Origin: Pseudanabaena sp. PCC 6802
Lineage (GTDB): Bacteria; Cyanobacteriota; Cyanobacteriia; Pseudanabaenales; Pseudanabaenaceae
Assembly: GCF_000332175.1 (NCBI RefSeq)
Contig: NZ_KB235914.1
Location: 193,966 to 257,965 of the forward strand
Direction: 5' to 3'
DNA: 64,000 bases
Shown: positions 18,459-26,542 of the stretch, in pieces
Layout: the number at the start of each line of letters is the position of its first letter
How positions within the stretch are numbered: position 1 is the first letter of the stretch
Program-made: the position numbers and the translations under genes
Notes under the pieces: model-generated
The model's database searches: none
Told to the model about the DNA's origin: nothing
Seen by the model: the letters and a program-made list of their open reading frames with translations, nothing else

Positions 18459-18557
18459 TATAGCCAATAGGCTTAGGACGGTGTGCAGGGGTTCCACCCC
18501 TGCGTGGGGGCGCAGCCCCCACACCCCCTGTCCTAACAGATTCTGTCTACGTCTATA
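18459..18557. repeat. TATAGCC-ended repeat, second subtype
   Basis: A 99-base copy starting TATAGCCAATAGGCTTAGGA and ending GATTCTGTCTACGTCTATA. The core GGGGTTCCACCCCTGCGTGG and GGGGGCGCAGCCCCCAC can form nested hairpins. It is the same subtype as 16470-16573. Confidence 0.8.
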
Positions 18558-18758
18558 CATCCTACGATTGGGACATTAATTTAACCGTAATTCACTTACA
18601 TTTACTGGCTGGTATATAAAACTTTAACTTTCTTAATAGCCCTGACGAAATAAGTATTAGAAGGTATTAGCAGGTCGGCATTACATCTGGAGGCAGTTAC
18701 CGATGTGAACTCGATCGGTTACGATCTTTATATTAGTGTTTCTACGTGTACATAACAG

Positions 18759-19514
18759 GTGCTAGATACTCTTCGCACTGATTTTCAGGTTATTTTCGAG
18801 CGAGACCCCGCTGCTCGCAACTGGCTAGAGGTTATTTTCTGCTATCCAGGGCTACAGGCATTGTGGCTGTATCGCTTTGCTCACCGATTGCATCGTTTGC
18901 ACTTGCCCTTGATCCCCCGCTTAATTTCGCAAATTGCCAGGTTTCTAACTGGTATAGAAATCCACCCCGGCGCGGTAATTGGCAAAGGGGCATTTATCGA
19001 TCACGGTATGGGTGTCGTGATCGGCGAAACAGCCATTATTGGGGAATATGTTTTGCTGTATCAGGGTACTACCCTCGGTGGTACGGGTAAAGAAACTGGC
19101 AAGCGACATCCTACGCTTGGAGATAACGTTGTTGTCGGTGCGGGGGCAAAGGTGTTGGGCAACATTCAAATTGGCAGTAACGTTCGCATTGGGGCAGGCT
19201 CTGTAGTGCTCAAGGACGTGCCGCCGGATTCCACTGTAGTTGGCGTACCGGGTCGCATAGTGCATCGTCAGAACGTTGCCAGCTCGCCGCTCGACCACTG
19301 TGGAGTCCCCGACCCCGAAGGCGATGCGATCAAATTGCTTCTAAAGCGCGTCGAGCAGTTGGAAACGCAAATCCAGCAGCATAGCTCTCAGCTTGCTAAT
19401 ACATGTATTATTGACTCTAGCTGGCTGAGGGATGTTCGTCCCAAACATCTCAGCAGTGCTGATGGTAATAAAAGCCTGCACAGCGACGAGTTTGTTGAAG
19501 GTGCAGGAATCTAA
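18759..19514 (+). CDS. cysE: Serine O-acetyltransferase
   Basis: A 251-residue protein from a GTG start. It transfers acetyl from acetyl-CoA to L-serine, the first step of cysteine synthesis. The helical N-terminal part ([20 protein letters not shown]) precedes a left-handed beta-helix made of hexapeptide repeats (about 65-170), including [32 protein letters not shown] and [20 protein letters not shown]. The catalytic His of FIDHGMG is present. It is of the short bacterial/plant SAT type, with a longer, variable tail after residue 180. The natF gene follows after 20 bases on the same strand; co-transcription is possible. Confidence 0.95.
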   Translation: MLDTLRTDFQVIFERDPAARNWLEVIFCYPGLQALWLYRFAHRLHRLHLPLIPRLISQIARFLTGIEIHPGAVIGKGAFIDHGMGVVIGETAIIGEYVLLYQGTTLGGTGKETGKRHPTLGDNVVVGAGAKVLGNIQIGSNVRIGAGSVVLKDVPPDSTVVGVPGRIVHRQNVASSPLDHCGVPDPEGDAIKLLLKRVEQLETQIQQHSSQLANTCIIDSSWLRDVRPKHLSSADGNKSLHSDEFVEGAGI

Positions 19515-19534
19515 AAGTAGGCGATCGAACGATT

Positions 19535-20635
19535 ATGACTCAACAGGTTAAGGCAAAATCTAATTCCGCTGTATCAATTGCTAGAAGGCTGTTTTTGCTA
19601 GCTGGCGCGGCAGCAACCCTCACAGCTTGTGCCACCGGGGAGCAATCTTCCCAGCCTGGCGCTACCACTCCTACGACCGCACAAAAGAGTCGCTTTGATG
19701 TCGTGCAGGCTAGGGGCAAGCTGATATGTGGCGTGAGCGGTGAAGTACCCGGCTTTAGCTTTGTGGATAAGAGCGGTAAGTATTCTGGCATTGATGTGGA
19801 TATTTGTCGGGCGATCGCTTCGGCGCTATTTGATAACCCCGATGCCGTGGAATATCGCAATCTGACCGCAAAAGAGCGCTTTACTGCTTTGCAAACCGGC
19901 GAGATCGATATCCTCAGTCGCAACACCACCTGGACGGCCAGTCGCGATACATCAAATGGTTTTGAGTTTGCCCCCGTTGTTTTCTATGACGGGCAGGGTA
20001 TGATGGTGCGCAAAGATAGCGGTTTTAAGACCCTCGCTGATATGAAGGGTGCGTCTATCTGCGCCCAGATCGGTACGACTACAGAGCTTAACCTCGCCGA
20101 TCAGATGCGGAAGCTGAACGTCGAGTACAAACCCGTAACTTTTGAAGATATCAACGCTACTTTCGCTGCCTATCAAGCTGGCCGCTGTACTGGGGTCACC
20201 GCCGATCGCTCTGCCCTGATTGCGCGGCGATCGCTCTTACCCAAGCCCGAAGATCACGTCATCTTAGATAATTTGCTTTCTCAAGAACCCCTGGCTCCTG
20301 CGGTTTTGAATGGCGACTCTAAATGGTCGGATACCGTGAAATGGATTGTTTTCTCTACAATCAATGCCGAGCAATTGGGGATTACCTCAAAGAACCTGGA
20401 CGAGCAAGCAAAAAGTACTAATGCTGAAGTCAAGCGTTTCCTGGGTGTCGAAGGCGATCTGGGCAAGGGTATGGGGCTGAGTAATGATTTTGCGGCGCGT
20501 GTAGTCAAGCATGTTGGCAACTATAGCGAAATTTACGATCGCAATTTAGGCCCAACTACCAAATTCAATTTGCCACGCGGTTTGAACAAACTCGCTAAAG
20601 ATGGCGGTATTATGTATTCACCCCCATTCCGCTAA
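19535..20635 (+). CDS. natF: Amino-acid ABC transporter substrate-binding lipoprotein
   Basis: A 366-residue protein with an N-terminal hydrophobic segment and lipobox LTAC ending at Cys32, so it is probably a membrane-tethered periplasmic lipoprotein. The mature part is a solute-binding family 3 fold of the AapJ/BztA type: GKLICGVSGEVPGFSFVD, YSGIDVDICRAIASALF, RFTALQTGEIDILSRNTTWT and TTELNLADQM. The family binds polar or general L-amino acids. It pairs with the permease gene 131 bases downstream. A hairpin in that gap may reduce transcription of the permease relative to the more abundant binding protein. The symbol follows cyanobacterial usage and is inferred from similarity. Confidence 0.88.
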   Translation: MTQQVKAKSNSAVSIARRLFLLAGAAATLTACATGEQSSQPGATTPTTAQKSRFDVVQARGKLICGVSGEVPGFSFVDKSGKYSGIDVDICRAIASALFDNPDAVEYRNLTAKERFTALQTGEIDILSRNTTWTASRDTSNGFEFAPVVFYDGQGMMVRKDSGFKTLADMKGASICAQIGTTTELNLADQMRKLNVEYKPVTFEDINATFAAYQAGRCTGVTADRSALIARRSLLPKPEDHVILDNLLSQEPLAPAVLNGDSKWSDTVKWIVFSTINAEQLGITSKNLDEQAKSTNAEVKRFLGVEGDLGKGMGLSNDFAARVVKHVGNYSEIYDRNLGPTTKFNLPRGLNKLAKDGGIMYSPPFR

Positions 20636-20672
20636 GGTAATTCCTGCGAGAAAATGTACCGATAATTTCTAG

Positions 20673-20690
20673 GGGCAGTGCCTTCTGCCC
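20673..20690 (+). promoter_or_regulatory. Hairpin between binding protein and permease genes
   Basis: GGGCAG at 20673-20678 can pair with CTGCCC at 20685-20690 around a six-base loop. Hairpins between a binding-protein gene and its permease gene often stabilise the upstream mRNA or attenuate downstream expression. There is no T-run, so it is not a strong terminator. Confidence 0.45.
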
Positions 20691-20766
20691 TGAGGTTTAG
20701 GGCGAACACAAGGGATTGCCTCTGCGGGTATTCGATCTACGAAAAACCTCCTGAGGAAATTCCCAA

Positions 20767-21696
20767 ATGAGCACCGCAACTAATAATCTAAAAGCATGGT
20801 GGAGTTGGCGCATGGCTGCCCAACTCGTTTTTTTAGTTCTGCTGGCGATCCTGGCGGCGATCGTTTGGCGAAATTTGGGTAGTAATTTACAGCAGCGAGG
20901 AATTACGCTGGACTTTGGATTTCTCAACTCCCAGGCTTCGTTTAATATCCGAGAAGCTCCCATTGACTTCAAACCTACTGACACTTACTGGCGAGCTTTG
21001 ATCGTGGGGTTGCTCAATTCGTTCAAGGTGATGGCGATCGCGATCGTATCTGCCACTTTTGTAGGGATTGGTATCGGCGTAGCGCGCTTGTCTAATAACT
21101 GGTTGCTGCGGCAAGTTGGACTTGTCTATGTGGAAGTCTTACGGAATACGCCATTACTCCTGCAATTGTTCTTTTGGTATGCGGCGGTATTTCTATCTCT
21201 GCCTAAGCCACCGGACAGCATAGATGTATGGGGGATAGCAAGTTTTAATAACGAAGGTGTGAGCGTTCCCATCTTGCAAATGAGCGTGTCATCCGAGTTT
21301 TGCGCCCTGGTCATCGGGCTGACTCTATATTCAGCCGCATTTATTGCAGAGATCGTGCGCGGTGGCATCTTGGCAATTGCGAAAGGGCAATGGGAAGCCG
21401 CTAAAGCCCTTGGGCTAAAACCTGGTACCACTCTGCGACTGATTATTTTCCCCCAAGCTATGCGCGTGATTATTCCGCCTTTGACCAGTCAGTATTTGAA
21501 TATTGCCAAAAACTCTAGCCTGGCGATCGCAGTCGGATATGAAGACATCTACGCAATCTCGTCTACAACCTTCAATCAAACGGGCAGACCCGTACAAATA
21601 GTTTTGCTCTTAATGGCTACCTACTTAACTATTAGCCTGATTATTTCCTTAGTCATGAACCTGATTAATCGCCGAGTCCAGATTAGAGAACGGTAG
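20767..21696 (+). CDS. natG: Amino-acid ABC transporter permease, AapQ/BztB/NatG type
   Basis: A 309-residue inner-membrane protein. A first hydrophobic segment is followed by about 50 residues outside the membrane, then a His/Glu/Gln permease core: LLNSFKVMAIAIVSATFVGI, EVLRNTPLLLQLFFWY (EVLRNTP signature), and the EAA loop GQWEAAKALGLKPGTTLRLI with IIFPQAMRVIIPP. This fits NatG, the first permease of the cyanobacterial N-II neutral/acidic amino-acid transporter. The second permease (NatH) and the ATPase (NatA) are not adjacent: the next gene is a histidine kinase. They may lie elsewhere, as the ATPase often does. Confidence 0.9.
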   Translation: MSTATNNLKAWWSWRMAAQLVFLVLLAILAAIVWRNLGSNLQQRGITLDFGFLNSQASFNIREAPIDFKPTDTYWRALIVGLLNSFKVMAIAIVSATFVGIGIGVARLSNNWLLRQVGLVYVEVLRNTPLLLQLFFWYAAVFLSLPKPPDSIDVWGIASFNNEGVSVPILQMSVSSEFCALVIGLTLYSAAFIAEIVRGGILAIAKGQWEAAKALGLKPGTTLRLIIFPQAMRVIIPPLTSQYLNIAKNSSLAIAVGYEDIYAISSTTFNQTGRPVQIVLLLMATYLTISLIISLVMNLINRRVQIRER

Positions 21697-21758
21697 AAAA
21701 TTCAAACCCATGGGCAATATTTAAATAAATCTACCATGCCTATTCACCCAACCCAGCA

Positions 21759-24152
21759 ATGAAGTTTGAAACTAAACCTGTATTCAAGTCAAAGTTGCGA
21801 TCGCTGTTAATTTTTCCATTTGTCCTGCAAATCTTTGCGATCGTTGGGTTAGTGATGTATCTTTCTTACAGGAGCGGGCAACAAGCTGTAAGAGATTTGA
21901 CCGATCGCTTAGAAGAAGCGGTGGCGAGTCGAATCGAAAAAGAAGTAGTTAGTTTTATGGAGAAGCCTAAGTTAGTTAACCAGGTGCTGCTCTCCAGCGT
22001 CTACAATGGGAATTTGAACGTAGAAGACCCCTCAGCTTTAGAAAAGTTCTTCTTCAACCAGATTAAAAGTCACGGCATCGTGCCATATCTTTTTTATATA
22101 AACAAAGACGGTGACTTTATTGCCGTTCAGAAGCTAGATAACGGTCAATTCATCACTAAAGTAAAGGATCGATCGACTGGGAAAAATAGGAATATATATC
22201 AGCTTGACGAGCAAGGTCGTCGAGTTAAGCTAGTAGCGAGCCTTGAGTTCGATCCACAGGAATATTTATCACTAGCACAGCCTGACAGATTGCCAAAGCA
22301 AAGATTTGAACCATTAGCCTGGAGTGAAGTTTCCCTATCTTCTAACGCTTTAGCCCTAGAAATTAAAACTTCAGTTCCTGTATACAGCAAAGCAGGAGCA
22401 GTACAGGGTGTGATGGGGGTTGAGCTTTTCCTTTCGCAAATTAGTAATTTTCTTCATCAAATCAAAGTTAGCCAGTCAGGCCAGGCTTTCATTATCGAAC
22501 GTTCTGGTGAAATAATTGCGAGTTCGACCTCGGAGTTACCTTACAGGCAAAAAGAAAATATCCAAATTCGACTTCTAGCTACAGAAAGCCGCGATTCTGT
22601 AACGCAGGCAACAGCAAAGCATTTACTCCAAAGGTTCGGCGATCTCAAACAAATTACTTCCGAGCAAAGCTTTACTTTTACTATTGATGGTAACCCATAT
22701 CTTGTGCGCTTGGAACTGCTGAAAGACGCGTACGGACTAGATTGGTTGACAGTCGTGGTCATCCCAGAGGCTGATTTCATGGGATATATCAATGACAACA
22801 TCCGCAATACTTTTCTTTTATGTCTTCTGGCTTTATTTGGGGCGATCGCCTTAGGTAGCTATACTTCCCTCTGGCTTACCCGGCCAATTCAGAAATTAAA
22901 AGATGCCAGCCATGCGATCGCCGCTGGAAATTTCGACCAGAATGTGAAATTAAATCGGCAGGATGAGTTAGGTGAATTATCTGAGTCGTTCAACACCATG
23001 GCTAACCAACTGCAAACATCCTTTAGTGCATTGCAATCTCTCAATACAGTACTCAGTGAGAAAGAAAAACAACTGGAATTTTATAACGAAACCCTGGAGC
23101 AACAAGTCCAAGAGCGTACTCAAAAGCTCTACGAGACTATGGACGAGCTTAAGTCAATGCAAGAAGAAATCGTCCAAGCGGAGAAAATGTCGGCATTGGG
23201 ACACCTGGTGGCAGGAATCGCTCATGAAATCAATACTCCACTGGGAGCAATTAAAGCTTCGATTAGCAATATTACCAGTGCTCTAGCACAATCCCTGCAA
23301 GAATTACCACCATTAATTCAAACGCTCTCTCACGAACGACTGGTAGAGTTTTTTACTCTCTTAGATTTAGCCCGACACCCGCAAACAATGCTTTCGTCGC
23401 GTGAGGAGCGCCAACTAAGGCGATCGCTAAAACAAAACCTCCAGGAGCAAGGCTTAGCCAATGCGGATGCCCTGGCAGATCCCTTAAGTAAAATGGGTAT
23501 CCAGGCTCCAATAGATCCGATTTTGCCCCTGCTACAGGATGCCAATGCTCCTGCAATTTTAGATACGGCTTATCATCTCTCGTCAGTTCAAAGTAACAGT
23601 CAGAATATTCAGCTAGCTGTAGAAAGGGCTGCGAGAATTGTGTACGCGCTCAAAAACTACGTGCGCCAGGATATGTCCGGTACTCCGGTCAGTGCCTCTG
23701 TCCCTGAGAGCATCGATCTGGTATTGCCCCTATATCAAAATCAAATTAAACGCGGTGTTGAAGTCACCAGAACCTATCAGGACGTACCGCCAATTATGTG
23801 CTATCCCGAAGAACTCTCCCAGGTGTGGTCAAATCTAATTAGTAACGCCATCCAGGCAATGGACTATAAAGGTGAATTGGCGATCGCTGTTTCCCAAGCG
23901 GACGAGCAGATCGTCGTGCAATTCAGAGACAGCGGGTCTGGCATTCCAAAGTCGATTCAAGCTCAAATTTTTCAACCTTTCTTTACAACCAAGCCCATTG
24001 GCGAGGGTAGTGGTCTGGGCTTAAGCATTGTCCGCAAAATTATAGACAGACATCATGGTAGTATCGTGGTTACAAGTAAACCCGGCAATACAACCTTTAT
24101 GGTGTCGTTACCGCTAAATTTTCAGCTTTTAACGCCCCTAGATGTTAAATAA
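21759..24152 (+). CDS. Membrane sensor histidine kinase with periplasmic Cache-like domain
   Basis: A 797-residue kinase. It has a first membrane span (about 15-38), a large extracytoplasmic sensor (about 40-345, with LEIKTSVPVYSKAGAVQGVM and GQAFIIERSGEIIASS typical of dCache), a second span (about 350-370), HAMP (LTRPIQKLKDASHAIAAGN), a coiled coil, an H-box MSALGHLVAGIAHEINTPLG, and a HATPase with N-box LISNAIQAMDY, DSGSGIP and GEGSGLGLSIV. About 130 residues separate the H-box helix from the usual second helix region, much longer than in standard HisKA kinases. It is followed without a gap by two response regulators, so it most likely drives them. Confidence 0.92.
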   Translation: MKFETKPVFKSKLRSLLIFPFVLQIFAIVGLVMYLSYRSGQQAVRDLTDRLEEAVASRIEKEVVSFMEKPKLVNQVLLSSVYNGNLNVEDPSALEKFFFNQIKSHGIVPYLFYINKDGDFIAVQKLDNGQFITKVKDRSTGKNRNIYQLDEQGRRVKLVASLEFDPQEYLSLAQPDRLPKQRFEPLAWSEVSLSSNALALEIKTSVPVYSKAGAVQGVMGVELFLSQISNFLHQIKVSQSGQAFIIERSGEIIASSTSELPYRQKENIQIRLLATESRDSVTQATAKHLLQRFGDLKQITSEQSFTFTIDGNPYLVRLELLKDAYGLDWLTVVVIPEADFMGYINDNIRNTFLLCLLALFGAIALGSYTSLWLTRPIQKLKDASHAIAAGNFDQNVKLNRQDELGELSESFNTMANQLQTSFSALQSLNTVLSEKEKQLEFYNETLEQQVQERTQKLYETMDELKSMQEEIVQAEKMSALGHLVAGIAHEINTPLGAIKASISNITSALAQSLQELPPLIQTLSHERLVEFFTLLDLARHPQTMLSSREERQLRRSLKQNLQEQGLANADALADPLSKMGIQAPIDPILPLLQDANAPAILDTAYHLSSVQSNSQNIQLAVERAARIVYALKNYVRQDMSGTPVSASVPESIDLVLPLYQNQIKRGVEVTRTYQDVPPIMCYPEELSQVWSNLISNAIQAMDYKGELAIAVSQADEQIVVQFRDSGSGIPKSIQAQIFQPFFTTKPIGEGSGLGLSIVRKIIDRHHGSIVVTSKPGNTTFMVSLPLNFQLLTPLDVK

Positions 24153-24292
24153 TGCTGAGTGCTGGGTATAGTCAACAAAAGCGTTCTCAGACCCCTTCCT
24201 TCCTTTTCCCTTTTGACTGGAGGCTAAGCGAGCGAGGCTTTTGTGAGCTTTCCCATGAAAGTTTTCACGAACATCTTACCCGATCGCGTCAT

Positions 24293-24697
24293 ATGAATGT
24301 AGCAAGAGCAATTTTGTGCGTAGATGATGAGCGCATCGTGCTGATTAGTCTGCGAGATCAAATTTTTAAGCATTTTGGCGATCGCTACCAATGTGAAGTA
24401 GCTGAAAGTGCTGGCGAAGCTTGGGAAGTCATAGAGGAGTTACGTGCGGATGGCATTAAGCTGCTAGTTATTGTCTCCGACTGGTTGATGCCTGGGATAA
24501 AAGGCGATGAGTTCTTAATTCAAGTACGGGAGCGGTTACCTGACGTTATGACGGTATTACTCACAGGCCATGCTGATGAAGCGGCAATTGAGCGAGCTTA
24601 CCAATTTGCCAATCTCCACGCCTACATAGCTAAACCCTGGACAGAAGAAACCCTTATAGGCATTATCCAATCTGGTCTGGAGAAATTTCATGTCTAA
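24293..24697 (+). CDS. Single-domain response regulator
   Basis: A 134-residue receiver domain: acidic pocket CVDDERIV, phosphoacceptor Asp63 in VSDWLMPGIKG, Thr in VLLTGHADE and Lys in YIAKPW. The frame is open from 24152, but the extra 47 residues are unlike a receiver and the ATG at 24293 is the natural start. No output domain follows, so it passes phosphate on or acts by contact. Its stop overlaps the start of the next gene by eight bases, which implies translational coupling with the GGDEF-EAL regulator. Confidence 0.9.
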   Translation: MNVARAILCVDDERIVLISLRDQIFKHFGDRYQCEVAESAGEAWEVIEELRADGIKLLVIVSDWLMPGIKGDEFLIQVRERLPDVMTVLLTGHADEAAIERAYQFANLHAYIAKPWTEETLIGIIQSGLEKFHV

Positions 24698-26504
24698 GGT
24701 AACGATTATCTGCGTTGATGACGAACGCACTGTACTAACGAGCCTGCGCGACCAATTGAGACGAGTTCTGGGTCATGACTACGACATCGAAACTGCGGAG
24801 AGCGGTGAAGAAGCCCTAAATTTATTTGACGAGCTAGCGCAAAACCTGGTTGAAGTGGCACTGGTGATTTGCGACCAGACCATGCCTGATATGAGCGGTG
24901 TAGAATTTCTCTGTCACCTGCATCTTCTCTACCCCAAAACCCTCAAAATTCTCTTAACTGGTTCGATCGGTCTCAATGATATCGTGCAATTGATAAACCA
25001 CGCCAACCTCTACCGCTATATAGCCAAACCCTGGGATGAATCCGATCTGACCCTAACAGTCAAGGAGGCACTGCGGCGGTTCGCGCAGGAGCAACAGCTT
25101 GCCGAACAAAACCGCGTCCTCCAACAAATGAACTTAGAACTTCAGCGCGAGATAAGCGATCGCCGCCGAGTAGAAGCGCAACTGGCTCACGATGCTCTCC
25201 ATGACGCTTTAACGAGGTTACCAAATCGCACCTTATTCCTAGAACGCCTGGGACAGGTACTGCAAACCGCTCGCACCAATCCAGACTACCAATTTGCGGT
25301 GCTATTTATCGATCTCGATCGCTTCAAAATTATTAATGACAGTTTGGGGCACATGGTAGGCGATCGGTTTCTGATCGAGATTACCCAACGCCTGCATCAG
25401 TGTCTGCGCACCCATGATATGGTATCTCGACTCGGAGGGGATGAATTTACAGTCCTGCTCGAACATATCCACGCACCGACCGAAGCCACTCAAGTGGCAG
25501 AACGCATTTTGGCAGCTTTATGCCATCGTTTGAACCTGGAGGGGCATACCTTATTCCCCAGCGCCAGTATAGGTATCGTGATCGGTTCCCAGGCATATCA
25601 AAATGCGACCGATTTATTGCGGAATGCCGATCTTGCCATGTACGAGGCGAAAAAGACAGGTAGATCCTGTTATGCTCTGTTTACCAACGATCTGCATACC
25701 CGTACTTTCAAAGTATTGCAACTAGAAGGCGACCTGCGGCAGGCACTGACTCAGCAAGAATTTCAACTCCACTATCAACCGATCGTATCCCTAAAAACAA
25801 ACAAGCTCATTGGTTTTGAAGCGCTGGTGCGCTGGCAGCATCCAGCGCGAGGGTTTATTCCGCCCAACGAGTTTATCGCACTGGCAGAAGAGACCGGCTT
25901 CATCATTCCATTAGGGGAATGGGTACTGCATGAAGCCTGTCGTCAAATGCATGCATGGCACCATGCATTTCCAACTCGGGCAGATTTGCTCGTTAGCGTT
26001 AACCTTTCTGGCAAGCAATTGCGCGATCCGAGGTTGATTGAATGTATCGATCGCGTGCTGGCAGCAACAGGACTGGATGGCAGGTTCTTAAAACTAGAAC
26101 TCACCGAGAGCATGCTGGTTGACGATGTAGAAATGGTGCTCCAGACGTTAGAAAACATCTGTGACAGAAATATTCAACTCAGCATTGATGACTTTGGCAC
26201 GGGATATTCCTCATTAAGCTATTTACCCAGATTCCCAATTGACACACTCAAAATAGATCGCTCCTTTGTCAGTCGGATGGCGGACGATTCTGAAAATCTA
26301 GAGATCGTGCGAGCGATCGCCTCGCTGGCTCAAAGCATCGAAATGGATGTCATTGCGGAAGGGATTGAGACCGTCGAGCAGTTAGAGCAATTGAGAATGC
26401 TGGGCTGTGGATTTGGACAGGGATATCTTTTCTCTCGTCCTTTAGATAGTCAGGCCGCCGAGCAACAAATCTTGGGAACCGCTCGGTTTGCGATCGCTAG
26501 TTAG
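24690..26504 (+). CDS. Response regulator with GGDEF and EAL domains (c-di-GMP turnover)
   Basis: A 604-residue protein. The receiver (1-125) has Asp62 in VICDQTMPDMSG and the YIAKPW lysine, followed by a coiled coil. The GGDEF domain (about 170-330) keeps the active-site motif RLGGDEFTVL, and the EAL domain (about 345-590) keeps FEALVRWQHP, NLSGKQLRDP, ELTESML, DDFGTGYSSL and AEGIET. Both synthesis and hydrolysis of cyclic di-GMP are therefore chemically possible, with the net activity likely set by phosphorylation. It is the output of the kinase/regulator module upstream and probably affects motility, adhesion or aggregation. Confidence 0.93.
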   Translation: MSKVTIICVDDERTVLTSLRDQLRRVLGHDYDIETAESGEEALNLFDELAQNLVEVALVICDQTMPDMSGVEFLCHLHLLYPKTLKILLTGSIGLNDIVQLINHANLYRYIAKPWDESDLTLTVKEALRRFAQEQQLAEQNRVLQQMNLELQREISDRRRVEAQLAHDALHDALTRLPNRTLFLERLGQVLQTARTNPDYQFAVLFIDLDRFKIINDSLGHMVGDRFLIEITQRLHQCLRTHDMVSRLGGDEFTVLLEHIHAPTEATQVAERILAALCHRLNLEGHTLFPSASIGIVIGSQAYQNATDLLRNADLAMYEAKKTGRSCYALFTNDLHTRTFKVLQLEGDLRQALTQQEFQLHYQPIVSLKTNKLIGFEALVRWQHPARGFIPPNEFIALAEETGFIIPLGEWVLHEACRQMHAWHHAFPTRADLLVSVNLSGKQLRDPRLIECIDRVLAATGLDGRFLKLELTESMLVDDVEMVLQTLENICDRNIQLSIDDFGTGYSSLSYLPRFPIDTLKIDRSFVSRMADDSENLEIVRAIASLAQSIEMDVIAEGIETVEQLEQLRMLGCGFGQGYLFSRPLDSQAAEQQILGTARFAIAS

Positions 26505-26542
26505 ATCGTAGAGAGCACCAGGTTGCGCGACAGCGAAAAGTT

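Larger units (their letters stand above)
18221..18758. other. Repeat-bearing spacer before cysE
   Basis: The gap holds two TATAGCC-ended repeats (a short one at 18409-18456 and a longer one at 18459-18557). The 200 bases before cysE are AT-rich and likely include its promoter; no sequence element could be pinned down. Confidence 0.5.

Noticed and set aside
24152..24292. Longer start of the single-domain response regulator
   Set aside because: The 47 extra residues do not resemble a receiver, and the ATG at 24293 fits the family.
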